NCBI RefSeq assembly: GCF_000013645.1
Contig: NC_007951.1
Location: 4,650,001 to 4,714,000, forward strand
DNA length: 64,000 bases
Direction: 5' to 3'
Source of the DNA: Paraburkholderia xenovorans LB400
GTDB taxonomy: Bacteria > Pseudomonadota > Gammaproteobacteria > Burkholderiales > Burkholderiaceae
The notes below the pieces were generated by a model. The model did not search any database and was not told where the DNA came from. It saw only the letters and a program-made list of their open reading frames with translations. Of this stretch, positions 25,933-34,403 are shown one piece after another. The position numbers were made by a program, and so were the translations under genes. Position 1 is the stretch's first letter. Each line of letters starts with the position of its first letter.

Positions 25933-27396
25933 ATGTCGCTTCTCTCACAGATCGGCTCGCTGCTCGGCTCTGCCGGCAGCACGTCCACTAGCGCGGCTAT
26001 GGCTGCTGCGGCGAACGCCAAACCGTTCTCGCAAACGCTGCAGCAAAGCATCGATCAGCAGAACAGCGCGGCTGCGCAGAGCGCGAGCCAGCAGCAGCCG
26101 TCGCCGTCTTCGTCGAGCGTGCACGACGCGCCGCCGCCGCCCGATCCCGCCACGAAAAGCGCGGACGACGCGAGCAGCAGCAAGGACACCAGCAAGCCGG
26201 CGAGTTCGGCTGCGTCCACGCCTTCGCAGAGCAACACCCAGGCTTCGACCGACAAGACCAGCGCCACGCCGCCGAAGCCCGCCAACACGACAAGCCAGAC
26301 CGACGCCGGCACTGCGGCGGCAGCCGCCGCCGCACAGGCGCAGGCACAAGCTCAAGCCGACGCGAACAACGCCGCCACACCAACCGCCGCCGACCCGGCC
26401 GCGGCCTTGACCGACGCCGCGACCGCGTTGCCCGGCACCGGCACGGACGGTACGACCGGCGGCGCCTCGGGCAAAAAGACCGCCGCCACCGATCCGAAGT
26501 CGTTGCAGGACGCATTGCAGGCAGCGCTGGCCGCATTGGCAAACGGCCAGGGCGCAGTTCCGGCACAAGCGATGGCAAGCGGCGCCGCCAACGCCGCGAC
26601 TTCGGCAAACGGCCTGACCGGCGCCCATGATGAGCTGAACGGAACCTCTGACGGCAAGACGCTTGCGGGCGGACTATTCGGCGACGGCAAGGGCTCGACC
26701 GCATCGAGGAGCAGCCTGACGGCTGCCGCGACGACCGTAGCCGACCCATCGGCCGCGGCAAAAGCGGCGGCGGACGCACTGACGGCGACGGCTGCCGGCG
26801 GCGCATCGGCGGCCGATCAGGCGTCCTTCAAGAGCGCGGCCGACGCGGCGACGGCGGCACTGGCTGCCACACAGGCTGCGGCCGGCGCCGCGAGCACGAC
26901 GGCCGCCATGCAGACCACGGGCAATGCCGGTGCGGCGGAGACGGCGAACGCCTTGTCACCGCAGGTCGGCACGACCGACTGGGAGGACGCATTGAGTCAG
27001 AAGGTGGTGTTCCTGTCGAACGCGCATTCACAGAGTGCCGAGCTGACCTTGAACCCGAAGGATCTGGGACCGTTACAGGTTGTGTTGCAGGTTGCCGATA
27101 ACCATGCACATGCGTTGTTTGTTTCGCAGCATCAATCCGTGCGCGAAGCCGTCGAAGCGGCGTTACCGAAGTTGCGGGAAGCAATGGAATCGAACGGCAT
27201 CGGACTGGGGAGCGCGAGCGTCAGCGACGGCTTTGCCCGCCAGGGCAGCCAACAGCAGAACGCCGACTCCGGCCGATCCGGGGCCCGTTCGAGCGGCGCG
27301 AGCGGATCGTTCGGCGGCGGCGGCACAGACCCGATCGACACGACGGCGAGCGTCCCGACAAGACGCACGATAGGCCTGGTCGACACATTCGCGTGA
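25933..27396 (+). CDS. fliK: Flagellar hook-length control protein FliK
   Basis: The 487-residue protein has a Ser/Ala/Gln-rich, disordered N-terminal ruler region of about 340 residues. The conserved Flg_hook switch domain follows (ELTLNPKDLGPLQVVLQV, then SVREAVEAALPKLREAMESN). It acts as an exported molecular ruler that triggers the FlhB specificity switch. ATG 25933 is chosen over an in-frame TTG at 25918 because AGGA lies six bases upstream. It ends the fli operon, with a terminator at 27465-27492. A second FliK-like gene is at 17214-18653. Confidence 0.95.
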   Translation: MSLLSQIGSLLGSAGSTSTSAAMAAAANAKPFSQTLQQSIDQQNSAAAQSASQQQPSPSSSSVHDAPPPPDPATKSADDASSSKDTSKPASSAASTPSQSNTQASTDKTSATPPKPANTTSQTDAGTAAAAAAAQAQAQAQADANNAATPTAADPAAALTDAATALPGTGTDGTTGGASGKKTAATDPKSLQDALQAALAALANGQGAVPAQAMASGAANAATSANGLTGAHDELNGTSDGKTLAGGLFGDGKGSTASRSSLTAAATTVADPSAAAKAAADALTATAAGGASAADQASFKSAADAATAALAATQAAAGAASTTAAMQTTGNAGAAETANALSPQVGTTDWEDALSQKVVFLSNAHSQSAELTLNPKDLGPLQVVLQVADNHAHALFVSQHQSVREAVEAALPKLREAMESNGIGLGSASVSDGFARQGSQQQNADSGRSGARSSGASGSFGGGGTDPIDTTASVPTRRTIGLVDTFA

Positions 27397-27464
27397 CGGG
27401 AAGCAAAGAGCACCAACATTCCCGGCCTCAAAAGCATGACGGCAAATGATTCAGGCGATTCGTG

Positions 27465-27492
27465 ATTGGCGCCCCCACCGGGCGCCAATTTC
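27465..27492 (+). terminator. Intrinsic terminator after fliK
   Basis: ATTGGCGCCC (27465-27474) and GGGCGCCAAT (27480-27489) form a perfect 10-bp stem with a 5-base loop, followed by TTT. It lies 68 bases past the fliK stop and closes the fliFGHIJK operon. Confidence 0.8.
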
Positions 27493-27658
27493 CATCTAGC
27501 GAAGAGAAAGTACCGCAACGGCGCGCGAAGCGCCGCCGGAAGTATGACGGCTTTGTCACCGGGTCCGAGAATGCGAGAACCCGGATTCCAGATGATCCAC
27601 TACCGGGTCTGCGCGAGGGTCCCGCTTAAGTGCTGGCGGTGTAAAGCGGCTTTCTTTG

Positions 27659-27708
27659 CCTACTTTCTTTGCCGCGGCAAAGAAAGTAGGTGCCGCCCCG
27701 CACAGGGG
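27659..27708. repeat. 32-bp perfect palindrome plus GC hairpin
   Basis: CCTACTTTCTTTGCCG (27659-27674) is followed directly by its exact reverse complement (27675-27690), a 16-bp-arm palindrome without spacer. A second hairpin, GCCCC-GCACA-GGGGC, lies at 27694-27708. The left arm core TTTCTTTGCC is also repeated directly at 27651-27660. I recognise this type of sequence as recurring between Burkholderia genes, but copy number cannot be checked here. Confidence 0.8.
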
Positions 27709-27891
27709 CAACGCTAATAGACCACAAGCAAATCAAGAAAAGGCCAAAACCCAAACAGCAAAACCAAAACAAAAACCAAAAACCAAAAACAAGAGATAAC
27801 CCGCAATAACCCTTCTTTTCGACCCATCGCGCCGCAGGCAAATAAACAACAATCACCCTCACCAGCACTAAAGGCAAGCAAAGCAAACCTC

Positions 27892-28398
27892 ATGGCAACC
27901 ACGACCGCAAACCAGCAAGCCGCGCCCGCTTCCCCGGGCCCCTTGAAGCGCATCATCCTGATCGTGCTGATCGCGATCCTTGCCGCGGGCGCAGCCGGCG
28001 CGGGTGTGTGGTTCTTCATGTCCAAGCGCGCCCCCGCAGCCGGCTCGGCGGCAACCGCCGGCGCGCCGGCGCCGCTCCCCGCGCCGCTGTTCTTCCCGCT
28101 CGAATCGATGACCGTCAACCTGCAATCCGACGACGGCCAGCAGCACTTCCTGCGCATCGGCCTGACGCTCAAACTCAACGACGCAAAGACCCAGCAGGAA
28201 CTCAGTGAACACATGCCCGAAGTGCGCAGCCGCATCCTGCTCGCATTGTCGAACAAGCACCCTGAAGAGCTCGCGCCGCTCGAAGGCAAGCGCGCGCTCG
28301 CCACGGAACTTCAGACGCTGATCGAACAGCCGACCGACAAGGGCGCCGCGCCGATCCATGTCCAGGACGTGCTGTTCACCGAATTCGTCGTGCAGTGA
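27892..28398 (+). CDS. fliL: Flagellar basal body-associated protein FliL
   Basis: FliL is an inner-membrane protein that forms a ring around the stator and supports torque. The 168-residue product has one N-terminal membrane helix (about residues 19-42, IILIVLIAILAAGAAGAG). Its periplasmic stomatin-like domain contains YF/FPLESMTVNLQ and LRIGLTLKLND. The operon fliLMNOPQR starts here after a 495-base spacer. Length and topology are typical. Confidence 0.95.
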   Translation: MATTTANQQAAPASPGPLKRIILIVLIAILAAGAAGAGVWFFMSKRAPAAGSAATAGAPAPLPAPLFFPLESMTVNLQSDDGQQHFLRIGLTLKLNDAKTQQELSEHMPEVRSRILLALSNKHPEELAPLEGKRALATELQTLIEQPTDKGAAPIHVQDVLFTEFVVQ

Positions 28399-28463
28399 CG
28401 CCGGTCGTGACGTTGTTCAGCGCTGTCATCATTAACCGCCACGGGACGCACGAGGAATAAGGA

Positions 28464-29462
28464 ATGGGCCACGAAGAGTTCATGTCCCAGGAGGAGGTCG
28501 ATGCTCTCCTCAAGGGCGTAACCGGCGAAACAGACTCGGAAGCCGAGCAAAGCGACCGTGCGGGCGTACGGCCCTACAACATCGCGACGCAGGAACGCAT
28601 TGTCCGCGGCCGGATGCCCGGCCTCGAAATCATCAACGACCGTTTCGCGCGTCTGTTGCGCGTCGGTATCTTCAACTTCATGCGGCGCTCGGCGGAAATC
28701 TCCGTTGGTCCGGTGAAGGTGCAGAAGTACAGCGAATTCACCCGCAACCTGCCGATCCCGACCAACCTGAACCTGGTCCACGTGAAGCCGTTGCGCGGCA
28801 CCTCGCTATTCGTGTTCGATCCGAATCTGGTGTTCTTCGTGGTCGACAACCTGTTCGGCGGCGACGGGCGTTTCCACACCCGCGTGGAAGGCCGCGATTT
28901 CACGCAGACCGAGCAGCGCATCATCAACAAGCTGCTCAACCTGGTGTTCGACAACTACACGGCGTCGTGGAAGAGCGTGCGGCCGTTGCAGTTCGAATAC
29001 GTGCGCTCGGAAATGCACACGCAATTCGCCAACGTGGCGACGCCCAACGAGATCGTGATCGTCACGCAGTTTTCGATCGAGTTCGGCACGACCGGCGGCA
29101 CGCTGCACATCTGCATGCCGTACTCGATGATCGAACCGATCCGCGACATTCTCTCGTCGCCGATCCAGGGCGAGGCGCTCGAAGTCGACCGCCGCTGGGT
29201 CCGCGTGCTGTCGCAACAGGTGCAGGCAGCGGAAGTGGAACTGACCGCCGACCTCGCGAAGGTGCCGGTCACGTTCGAACAGATCCTGAACATGCGCAAA
29301 GGCGATGTTCTGCCGATCAACATTCCCGAACACATCACGGCGAAAGTCGACGGCGTGCCGGTAATGGAGTGCGGCTACGGAATTTTCAATGGTCAGTACG
29401 CGTTGCGGGTCCAGAAGATGATCAGCGCAGCCGACACGATGAAGGAAGGTGGATATGAGTGA
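28464..29462 (+). CDS. fliM: Flagellar motor switch protein FliM
   Basis: FliM is the middle C-ring protein that receives phospho-CheY. The 332-residue protein starts MGHEEFMSQEEVDALLKGVT; the short N-terminal SQEEVDALL segment is the CheY-binding motif. Middle-domain landmarks RLLRVGIFNFMRRSAEI and FEFGTTGGTLHICMPY-type sequence follow, and the C-terminal domain is FliN-like. AAGGA precedes the ATG. It overlaps fliN. Confidence 0.97.
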   Translation: MGHEEFMSQEEVDALLKGVTGETDSEAEQSDRAGVRPYNIATQERIVRGRMPGLEIINDRFARLLRVGIFNFMRRSAEISVGPVKVQKYSEFTRNLPIPTNLNLVHVKPLRGTSLFVFDPNLVFFVVDNLFGGDGRFHTRVEGRDFTQTEQRIINKLLNLVFDNYTASWKSVRPLQFEYVRSEMHTQFANVATPNEIVIVTQFSIEFGTTGGTLHICMPYSMIEPIRDILSSPIQGEALEVDRRWVRVLSQQVQAAEVELTADLAKVPVTFEQILNMRKGDVLPINIPEHITAKVDGVPVMECGYGIFNGQYALRVQKMISAADTMKEGGYE

Positions 29463-29919
29463 CCTGAACGCAAAACCCGAGGCTGAACTGGCCGCCGGCG
29501 AGCCGCAACCGGCCGCCGACGCAGCCGCTGCCGAAGACGACGCGGCGATGGCGGACTGGGCCAGCGCGCTGGCCGAGCAGAACGACAATTCGGAAGTCAG
29601 CGCGGCCACGGCCGGCGTGTTCCAGCCGTTGTCGAAAGTCGAGCCGACCTCGACGCGCAACGACATCGACATGATCCTGGACATTCCGGTTCAGATGACC
29701 GTCGAACTCGGCCGCACCAAGATCGCGATCCGCAACCTGCTGCAACTCGCCCAGGGCTCGGTGGTGGAACTGGACGGCATGGCGGGCGAGCCGATGGACG
29801 TGCTGGTCAACGGCTGTCTGATCGCGCAGGGTGAAGTGGTGGTGGTGAACGACAAGTTCGGTATCCGCCTGACCGACATCATCACGCCGTCCGAACGCAT
29901 CCGGAAACTCAATCGATGA
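29449..29919 (+). CDS. fliN: Flagellar motor switch protein FliN
   Basis: FliN forms the lower C-ring and a docking site for the export apparatus. The 156-residue protein has an acidic, Ala-rich N-terminal extension of about 70 residues. The conserved SpoA-type domain follows: ILDIPVQMTVELGRTKIAIR, then LAQGSVVELDGMAGEPMDVL. It may start at 29449 or at ATG 29455. It overlaps fliM upstream and fliO downstream (ATGA). Confidence 0.97.
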   Translation: MDMSDLNAKPEAELAAGEPQPAADAAAAEDDAAMADWASALAEQNDNSEVSAATAGVFQPLSKVEPTSTRNDIDMILDIPVQMTVELGRTKIAIRNLLQLAQGSVVELDGMAGEPMDVLVNGCLIAQGEVVVVNDKFGIRLTDIITPSERIRKLNR

Positions 29920-30536
29920 AACGCGTTGCCGGTCGCGCCGCGTCGCGCACTGTTCCGACTTGCGCCGCACTGGCTGCGAACGTCGCGGCGATGGTATCCG
30001 CCCCGGCGTCGTTCTTCCTGCTGCTCACACCGTCGGCCGCTCACGCGGCGGATATGAACGCGGTCAACAATGCCGCGAAAATCGCCTCGGGCGTCGGTGC
30101 GGGAACTGCGGTTCCGGCGCTCAGCGTCGGCGCGGTATTGCAGACCATTGTCGGCCTGCTGGTGGTGATCGGTCTGGTGTTCGGTTGTGCATGGCTCGCT
30201 CGCCGCCTCGGCCTGCAGCCGGCGAATCGCGGCGGCCTCGTGAAAACCATCGGCGGCGCCTCGCTCGGCGGCAAGGAGCGGGTCGCGGTAGTCGAGATCG
30301 GCGATACGTGGCTGGTACTCGGCGCGGCGCCCGGCAATGTCCGTCTGCTTCACACCATGCCGGCAGGTTCGGCCGCCGTTGATCCACTCAGTGCCACACA
30401 GGTAGGTACACCCGGCACACCCGGTGTGTCAGGCGCGGGCGCTGCACTGCCGGGCACCTTCGGCCAGCGTTTTCGCGATGCCTTGAAAGGCGAAGTGGGT
30501 AAACGTTTCAACGGGCAAGGCGGCGGGGTTCGGTAA
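29916..30536 (+). CDS. fliO: Flagellar biosynthesis protein FliO
   Basis: FliO is a small bitopic membrane protein that helps assemble the FliP ring of the export gate. The 206-residue product has a signal-like N-terminus and a membrane segment at about 70-90 (TIVGLLVVIGLVFGCAWLAR). The cytoplasmic FliO motif is visible in GGASLGGKERVAVVEIGDTW. The start overlaps the fliN stop by four bases, and the stop overlaps the fliP start. Confidence 0.93.
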   Translation: MKRVAGRAASRTVPTCAALAANVAAMVSAPASFFLLLTPSAAHAADMNAVNNAAKIASGVGAGTAVPALSVGAVLQTIVGLLVVIGLVFGCAWLARRLGLQPANRGGLVKTIGGASLGGKERVAVVEIGDTWLVLGAAPGNVRLLHTMPAGSAAVDPLSATQVGTPGTPGVSGAGAALPGTFGQRFRDALKGEVGKRFNGQGGGVR

Positions 30537-31375
30537 TGCAGTTCAGTCTTCCACCGGCGCGTCACGCGCAATCCGCTCGTATGTCCGGCATCGCCCCGAC
30601 GAAAGTGATCTCCACAGTCGTACGCGCGCTGCGCCGCGTCGCACCCGTTGCGTTGCCGGCGCTGATGCTCGCGCTGCCGACGCTGTCGTTCGCTCAGGCG
30701 GCCGGTTTGCCCGCCTTCAACACGAGCCCCGGTCCGAACGGCGGCACGACGTATTCGCTGAGCGTGCAGACCATGCTGCTGCTCACGATGCTGTCGTTCC
30801 TGCCGGCAATGGTGCTGATGATGACGAGTTTCACGCGCATCATCATCGTGCTCTCACTGCTGCGCCAGGCGCTCGGCACGACCACCACGCCGCCTAACCA
30901 GGTGCTGGTCGGGCTCGCGCTGTTCCTCACGCTGTTCGTCATGTCGCCGGTGCTCGACAAGGCCTACACCGACGGCTACAAGCCGTTCTCCGACGGCACG
31001 ATCCCGATGGAGACCGCCGTCAATCGCGGTCTCGCGCCGTTCAAGACGTTCATGCTGCGCCAGACCCGCGAAAGCGACCTCGCGCTGTTCGCCCGCATCT
31101 CGCACGCCGCGCCGATGCAAGGTCCCGAAGACGTGCCGCTGTCGCTGCTGGTGCCCTCGTTCGTGACGAGCGAACTGAAAACCGGCTTCCAGATCGGCTT
31201 TACGATTTTCATCCCGTTCCTGATCATCGATATGGTGGTGGCGAGCGTGCTGATGTCGATGGGTATGATGATGGTGTCGCCCGCGACCATTTCGCTGCCG
31301 TTCAAGCTGATGCTGTTCGTGCTGGTCGACGGCTGGCAGTTGCTGCTCGGCTCGCTGGCACAGAGCTTCGTTTAA
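30536..31375 (+). CDS. fliP: Flagellar export gate protein FliP
   Basis: FliP is the pentameric core of the export channel. The 279-residue protein has a cleavable-type N-terminal segment ending near LSFAQA, then several membrane helices (MLLLTMLSFLPAMVLMMTSF; FIPFLIIDMVVASVLMSMGM). The family motif RQTRESDLALFARI is in the loop between them. Order fliOPQR is canonical. It begins one base inside the fliO stop. Confidence 0.98.
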   Translation: MQFSLPPARHAQSARMSGIAPTKVISTVVRALRRVAPVALPALMLALPTLSFAQAAGLPAFNTSPGPNGGTTYSLSVQTMLLLTMLSFLPAMVLMMTSFTRIIIVLSLLRQALGTTTTPPNQVLVGLALFLTLFVMSPVLDKAYTDGYKPFSDGTIPMETAVNRGLAPFKTFMLRQTRESDLALFARISHAAPMQGPEDVPLSLLVPSFVTSELKTGFQIGFTIFIPFLIIDMVVASVLMSMGMMMVSPATISLPFKLMLFVLVDGWQLLLGSLAQSFV

Positions 31376-31446
31376 CCGCGCTTTCTGGCGGCGTTTTTTA
31401 ACCGCGTTTTTCTAACGGCGCCCTTCACGCTTCGGGTCCCAACGCC

Positions 31447-31716
31447 ATGAATCAAGAATCCGTCATGACGCTCGCGCACCAGGCCATGTACGTCGGCCTG
31501 CTGCTCGCCGCGCCGCTGCTGCTGGTCGCGCTGGTGGTCGGTCTGGTGGTGAGCCTGTTCCAGGCCGCCACGCAGATCAACGAAAGCACGCTGTCGTTCA
31601 TCCCGAAGCTGCTGGCGATTGCCGTTACGATGGTGATCGCCGGCCCGTGGATGCTGACGACCATGCTCGACTATCTGCGCCAGACGCTCACCAACATTCC
31701 GACGCTCGTCAACTGA
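31447..31716 (+). CDS. fliQ: Flagellar export gate protein FliQ
   Basis: This 89-residue protein has two membrane helices (about residues 16-40 and 52-75) and begins MNQESVMTLAHQAMYVGLLL, as in FliQ. FliQ packs around the FliP/FliR gate with four copies per complex. It lies between fliP and fliR with short spacers on both sides. Confidence 0.97.
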   Translation: MNQESVMTLAHQAMYVGLLLAAPLLLVALVVGLVVSLFQAATQINESTLSFIPKLLAIAVTMVIAGPWMLTTMLDYLRQTLTNIPTLVN

Positions 31717-31753
31717 GCGCCGCACCGGTTCTCCCGTTCGTTTTCCCGCCGCG

Positions 31754-32536
31754 ATGTTTTCCGTCACCTACGCGCAACTGAACGCCTGGCTCACCGCGTT
31801 CCTGTGGCCGTTCGTGCGCATTCTCGCGCTGGTCGCCACCGCGCCGGTGCTCGGCAACCGCTCGCTGCCGATCCGCGTGAAGATCGGCCTCGCGGCCTTC
31901 GTCACGATCATCGTCGCGCCTACGCTCGGCGCACTGCCGCAATTCACGGTATTTTCCGCCGAGGGCGTGTGGATCATCGTCAACCAGTTCCTGATCGGCA
32001 TTGCGCTCGGTATGACCATGCAGATCGTGTTTCAGGCGATCAGTGCGACCGGCGACTTCGTCGGTCTCGGCATGGGGCTCGGCTTTGCGACTTTCTTCGA
32101 TTCGCAGGCAAGCAGTTCGAGCCAGGTGCTGTCGAGCTATATGAACACCATCGCCATGCTGGTGTTTCTGGTGATCGACGGCCATTTGCAGATGATCAGC
32201 GCGCTGCTCGCCACGTTCCAGTCGGTGCCGGTCTCGGCGAACATTCTCGGCGCGCCCGGCTGGCGCACGCTGGCGAACTTCGGCGGCACGGTATTTTCAG
32301 CGGGACTGCTGCTGTCGCTGCCGGTGGTGGTCGCGCTCCTCATCACCAACCTCGCGCTCGGCATTCTGAATCGGGCCGCGCCGCAGATCGGCGTGTTCCA
32401 GATCGGCTTTCCGCTCACCATACTGATCGGCATGCTGCTTCTGCAGTTGATGACCCCGAACATGATTCCGTTCTTCATGCGGCTGTTTGATGTTGGGATT
32501 GATCAGATGGGGCGGGTGGCGGCGGGATTCAGGTAA
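31754..32536 (+). CDS. fliR: Flagellar export gate protein FliR
   Basis: FliR is a single-copy export gate subunit with five to six membrane helices. The 260-residue sequence includes the family motifs PVLGNRSLPIRVKIGLAAF and FDSQASSSSQVLSSYMNT, and ends with the gate region TPNMIPFFMRLFDVGIDQM. It is the last gene of fliLMNOPQR. No terminator is obvious before the next gene. Confidence 0.97.
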   Translation: MFSVTYAQLNAWLTAFLWPFVRILALVATAPVLGNRSLPIRVKIGLAAFVTIIVAPTLGALPQFTVFSAEGVWIIVNQFLIGIALGMTMQIVFQAISATGDFVGLGMGLGFATFFDSQASSSSQVLSSYMNTIAMLVFLVIDGHLQMISALLATFQSVPVSANILGAPGWRTLANFGGTVFSAGLLLSLPVVVALLITNLALGILNRAAPQIGVFQIGFPLTILIGMLLLQLMTPNMIPFFMRLFDVGIDQMGRVAAGFR

Positions 32537-32652
32537 CACGCTCCGGCGAGCCACGAGGCACCGGTCGCGAAGATGCGGTTGCCTGCTCGACGCCATAGGC
32601 ATCCGCAACAATCAGTCTCGACACAGACTGGCAAAACCGGAAGATCAAATCA

Positions 32653-33036
32653 ATGACGCAACAACCGGTAGTTTCGGCTGAACTCGAAACATTTATCCGC
32701 AAGGAAATTGGATTGGCCGACGAAGTTGAAATAAAACCCTCCGACTCTCTGGTGGATGAATTTGGCATAACCGGCGACCATGCGGACAAGTTCATGGAAG
32801 CTTATTCCACCCGGTTCGACGTCCGGCCCGGCGACTTTGATTTCAACCGCTATTTTGAAATGGAAGGATTGAGTTTTTGGCCATTTTCCATCTTTACAAA
32901 TTGGCTCCATCGGAGATGGGGCGTAAAAAAATACGAGGAGCGGGAGCCACTTACGATCGCGATGCTTCAACATGCGATCGACCTTGGCGAATGGGACAGT
33001 CAGCGCTTAAGTGAATCGAGCGATCCGGCGAAATGA
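32653..33036 (+). CDS. DUF1493-family protein
   Basis: This 127-residue acidic protein matches the DUF1493 pattern. Its LVDEFGITGDHADKFMEAYS stretch resembles an acyl-carrier-like helix pair. The C-terminal half is aromatic-rich (FNRYFEMEGLSFWPFSIFTN). Function is unknown. Its coding sequence is visibly more AT-rich than every neighbour and uses AT-ending codons, which suggests acquisition. It lies between fliR and the converging flgL, so flagellar function is unlikely. A GGAAG stretch before the ATG could serve as its ribosome-binding site. Confidence 0.75.
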   Translation: MTQQPVVSAELETFIRKEIGLADEVEIKPSDSLVDEFGITGDHADKFMEAYSTRFDVRPGDFDFNRYFEMEGLSFWPFSIFTNWLHRRWGVKKYEEREPLTIAMLQHAIDLGEWDSQRLSESSDPAK

Positions 33037-33101
33037 TCAGGACGACCGGCGCACGCTGGCGAGTTCGAGAACCAGCCTCGACTGCGCAATGCAGCGCACG
33101 C

Positions 33102-33146
33102 AAAAACAAGAAGGGCGGCCCCGGCTCACACCGGCTCCGCCCTTCT
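33102..33146 (-). terminator. Intrinsic terminator of flgKL
   Basis: On the minus strand AGAAGGGCGG (33146-33137) pairs with CCGCCCTTCT (33118-33109), with further pairing of AGCCGG/CCGG inside, then TTGTTTTTG. It lies 24 bases past the flgL stop and terminates the leftward flgKL transcript. Confidence 0.85.
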
Positions 33147-33169
33147 CCGTTTTCAGACGACTCGTGCTA

Positions 33170-34393
33170 TCAGTTCAGGTACTGGAACAGCGAGATGTTC
33201 TGAATCTTCGCGAACGCCTGCTGCGCCGCTTGCAATGCGGCCTGCGTCATCGTGTACTTGCCGATCGTCTTGACCATGTCGGTCTGCGTCAGGTCCGCGA
33301 GGTTGCTCGAGGTCTGCAGCGTGTTGGTTTGCGTGACCGTCTGCAATGCCTGCACTTCCTGCTCGCGGCCACCCACGGCCGCTTGCGCCGTCACGACGTT
33401 GTTCATCGTGTTTTCGAGCTGGGCCATGCTGGTGGTCAGCGCACTCTGGAAGCTGGCCGTCGAGGCGCCGCCCGACACCGGCGTTTGCAGCGTGGTGATC
33501 AACTGGCTCAGATTGGCGAACACGTCCATGCTGCCTTGCGTGGCCGGTGTCACCGTGAAGCTGTCGCCGGCATTCGGCGCACCGGTGATCGTCACCGACT
33601 GGCCGCCGAGCGTGATGGCCGAGCCGGCGGTGAACGCCTGCGGCGCGCTCGTGGTCACCGCGCCGGTAGCCGGATCGGTCTGGCTCACGGTGTAGGTGGT
33701 CGCCGACGAAAAGTTGATCGAGTACTTGTCGGCGTTGGTCGGATCGGTCGGGTTGTTCAGGCTCACCGAACTGATCACGCCCGTGCCGGTATTACCGGTC
33801 GTCGCGGCCGGCACGGCGCTCGTGCCGATCGGCGCCACGCTGCCAAAGATCGAAATGCCGTTGTCGCCGGTCTGCACGACGTGCGAGTCGGTGATCTGCA
33901 CGGCGGGCGTGCCGGTGTCGCCGGAATAGGTCACGACGCCGGCCGAATTCGTGGTGTATGGCTGCGCGCTGCTTTGATAACCGGCGAACAGGTAGTTGCC
34001 CTGCGGATCGGTCGAATTGGCGAGCGTCATCAGCTGGCTGCGCAAGCTTTGCAACTGCGTCGCGATCGAACCGCGGTCGCCGTCGTTCAGTGACCCGTCG
34101 CCGGCGCGCAGCACCAGCGTGTGAATGGTCTGCAGCACGGTGTTGACGCTGCCGAGCGTGGTGTCTTCCTGTTGCAGCGAGGCGAGCGCCGTGCCCTGAT
34201 TGGTGGTGTATTGCGACAGGGTCGTCGCCGTCGAGCTCAGCTGCACGGCCTGTGCCGCGCCGAGCGGATTGTCCGACGGCGTGGAGAGGCTCACGCCGCT
34301 CGAAATCTCGGCATACAACTGCGACAGTTGAGCTTGCTGATCGCTCATCGTCGCAACGTTCATGTTGAAGTACTGCGTGCTGGAGATGCGCAT
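33170..34393 (-). CDS. flgL: Flagellar hook-filament junction protein FlgL (HAP3)
   Basis: FlgL joins FlgK to the filament. The 407-residue protein has the flagellin-like N-terminus MRISSTQYFNMNVATMSDQQ and the AQAVQLSSTATTLSQYTTNQ region. Its C-terminal helix ends AQQAFAKIQNISLFQYLN. The ATG at 34393 is chosen; a TTG at 34399 is in frame. The middle is Thr/Ser/Ala-rich and variable, as usual. It follows flgK by ten bases and is translated from the same sigma-28 promoter. Confidence 0.95.
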   Translation of the reverse strand: MRISSTQYFNMNVATMSDQQAQLSQLYAEISSGVSLSTPSDNPLGAAQAVQLSSTATTLSQYTTNQGTALASLQQEDTTLGSVNTVLQTIHTLVLRAGDGSLNDGDRGSIATQLQSLRSQLMTLANSTDPQGNYLFAGYQSSAQPYTTNSAGVVTYSGDTGTPAVQITDSHVVQTGDNGISIFGSVAPIGTSAVPAATTGNTGTGVISSVSLNNPTDPTNADKYSINFSSATTYTVSQTDPATGAVTTSAPQAFTAGSAITLGGQSVTITGAPNAGDSFTVTPATQGSMDVFANLSQLITTLQTPVSGGASTASFQSALTTSMAQLENTMNNVVTAQAAVGGREQEVQALQTVTQTNTLQTSSNLADLTQTDMVKTIGKYTMTQAALQAAQQAFAKIQNISLFQYLN

Positions 34394-34403
34394 TGTCAAC
34401 GCC

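Larger units (their letters stand above)
27397..27891. other. 495-bp spacer between fliK and fliL
   Basis: There is no convincing gene. From left to right it holds a terminator (27465-27492), a 32-bp perfect palindrome with an adjoining GC hairpin (27659-27708), and a strikingly A/C-rich, T-poor stretch (about 27721-27890) leading to the fliL start. The last part is unlike the GC-rich neighbourhood. Confidence 0.7.

Noticed and set aside
27626..27886. 86-residue minus-strand frame in the fliK-fliL spacer
   Set aside because: Its residues come from the palindrome and the A-rich stretch (runs of F, L, V, W), which is typical of chance translation of low-complexity DNA.
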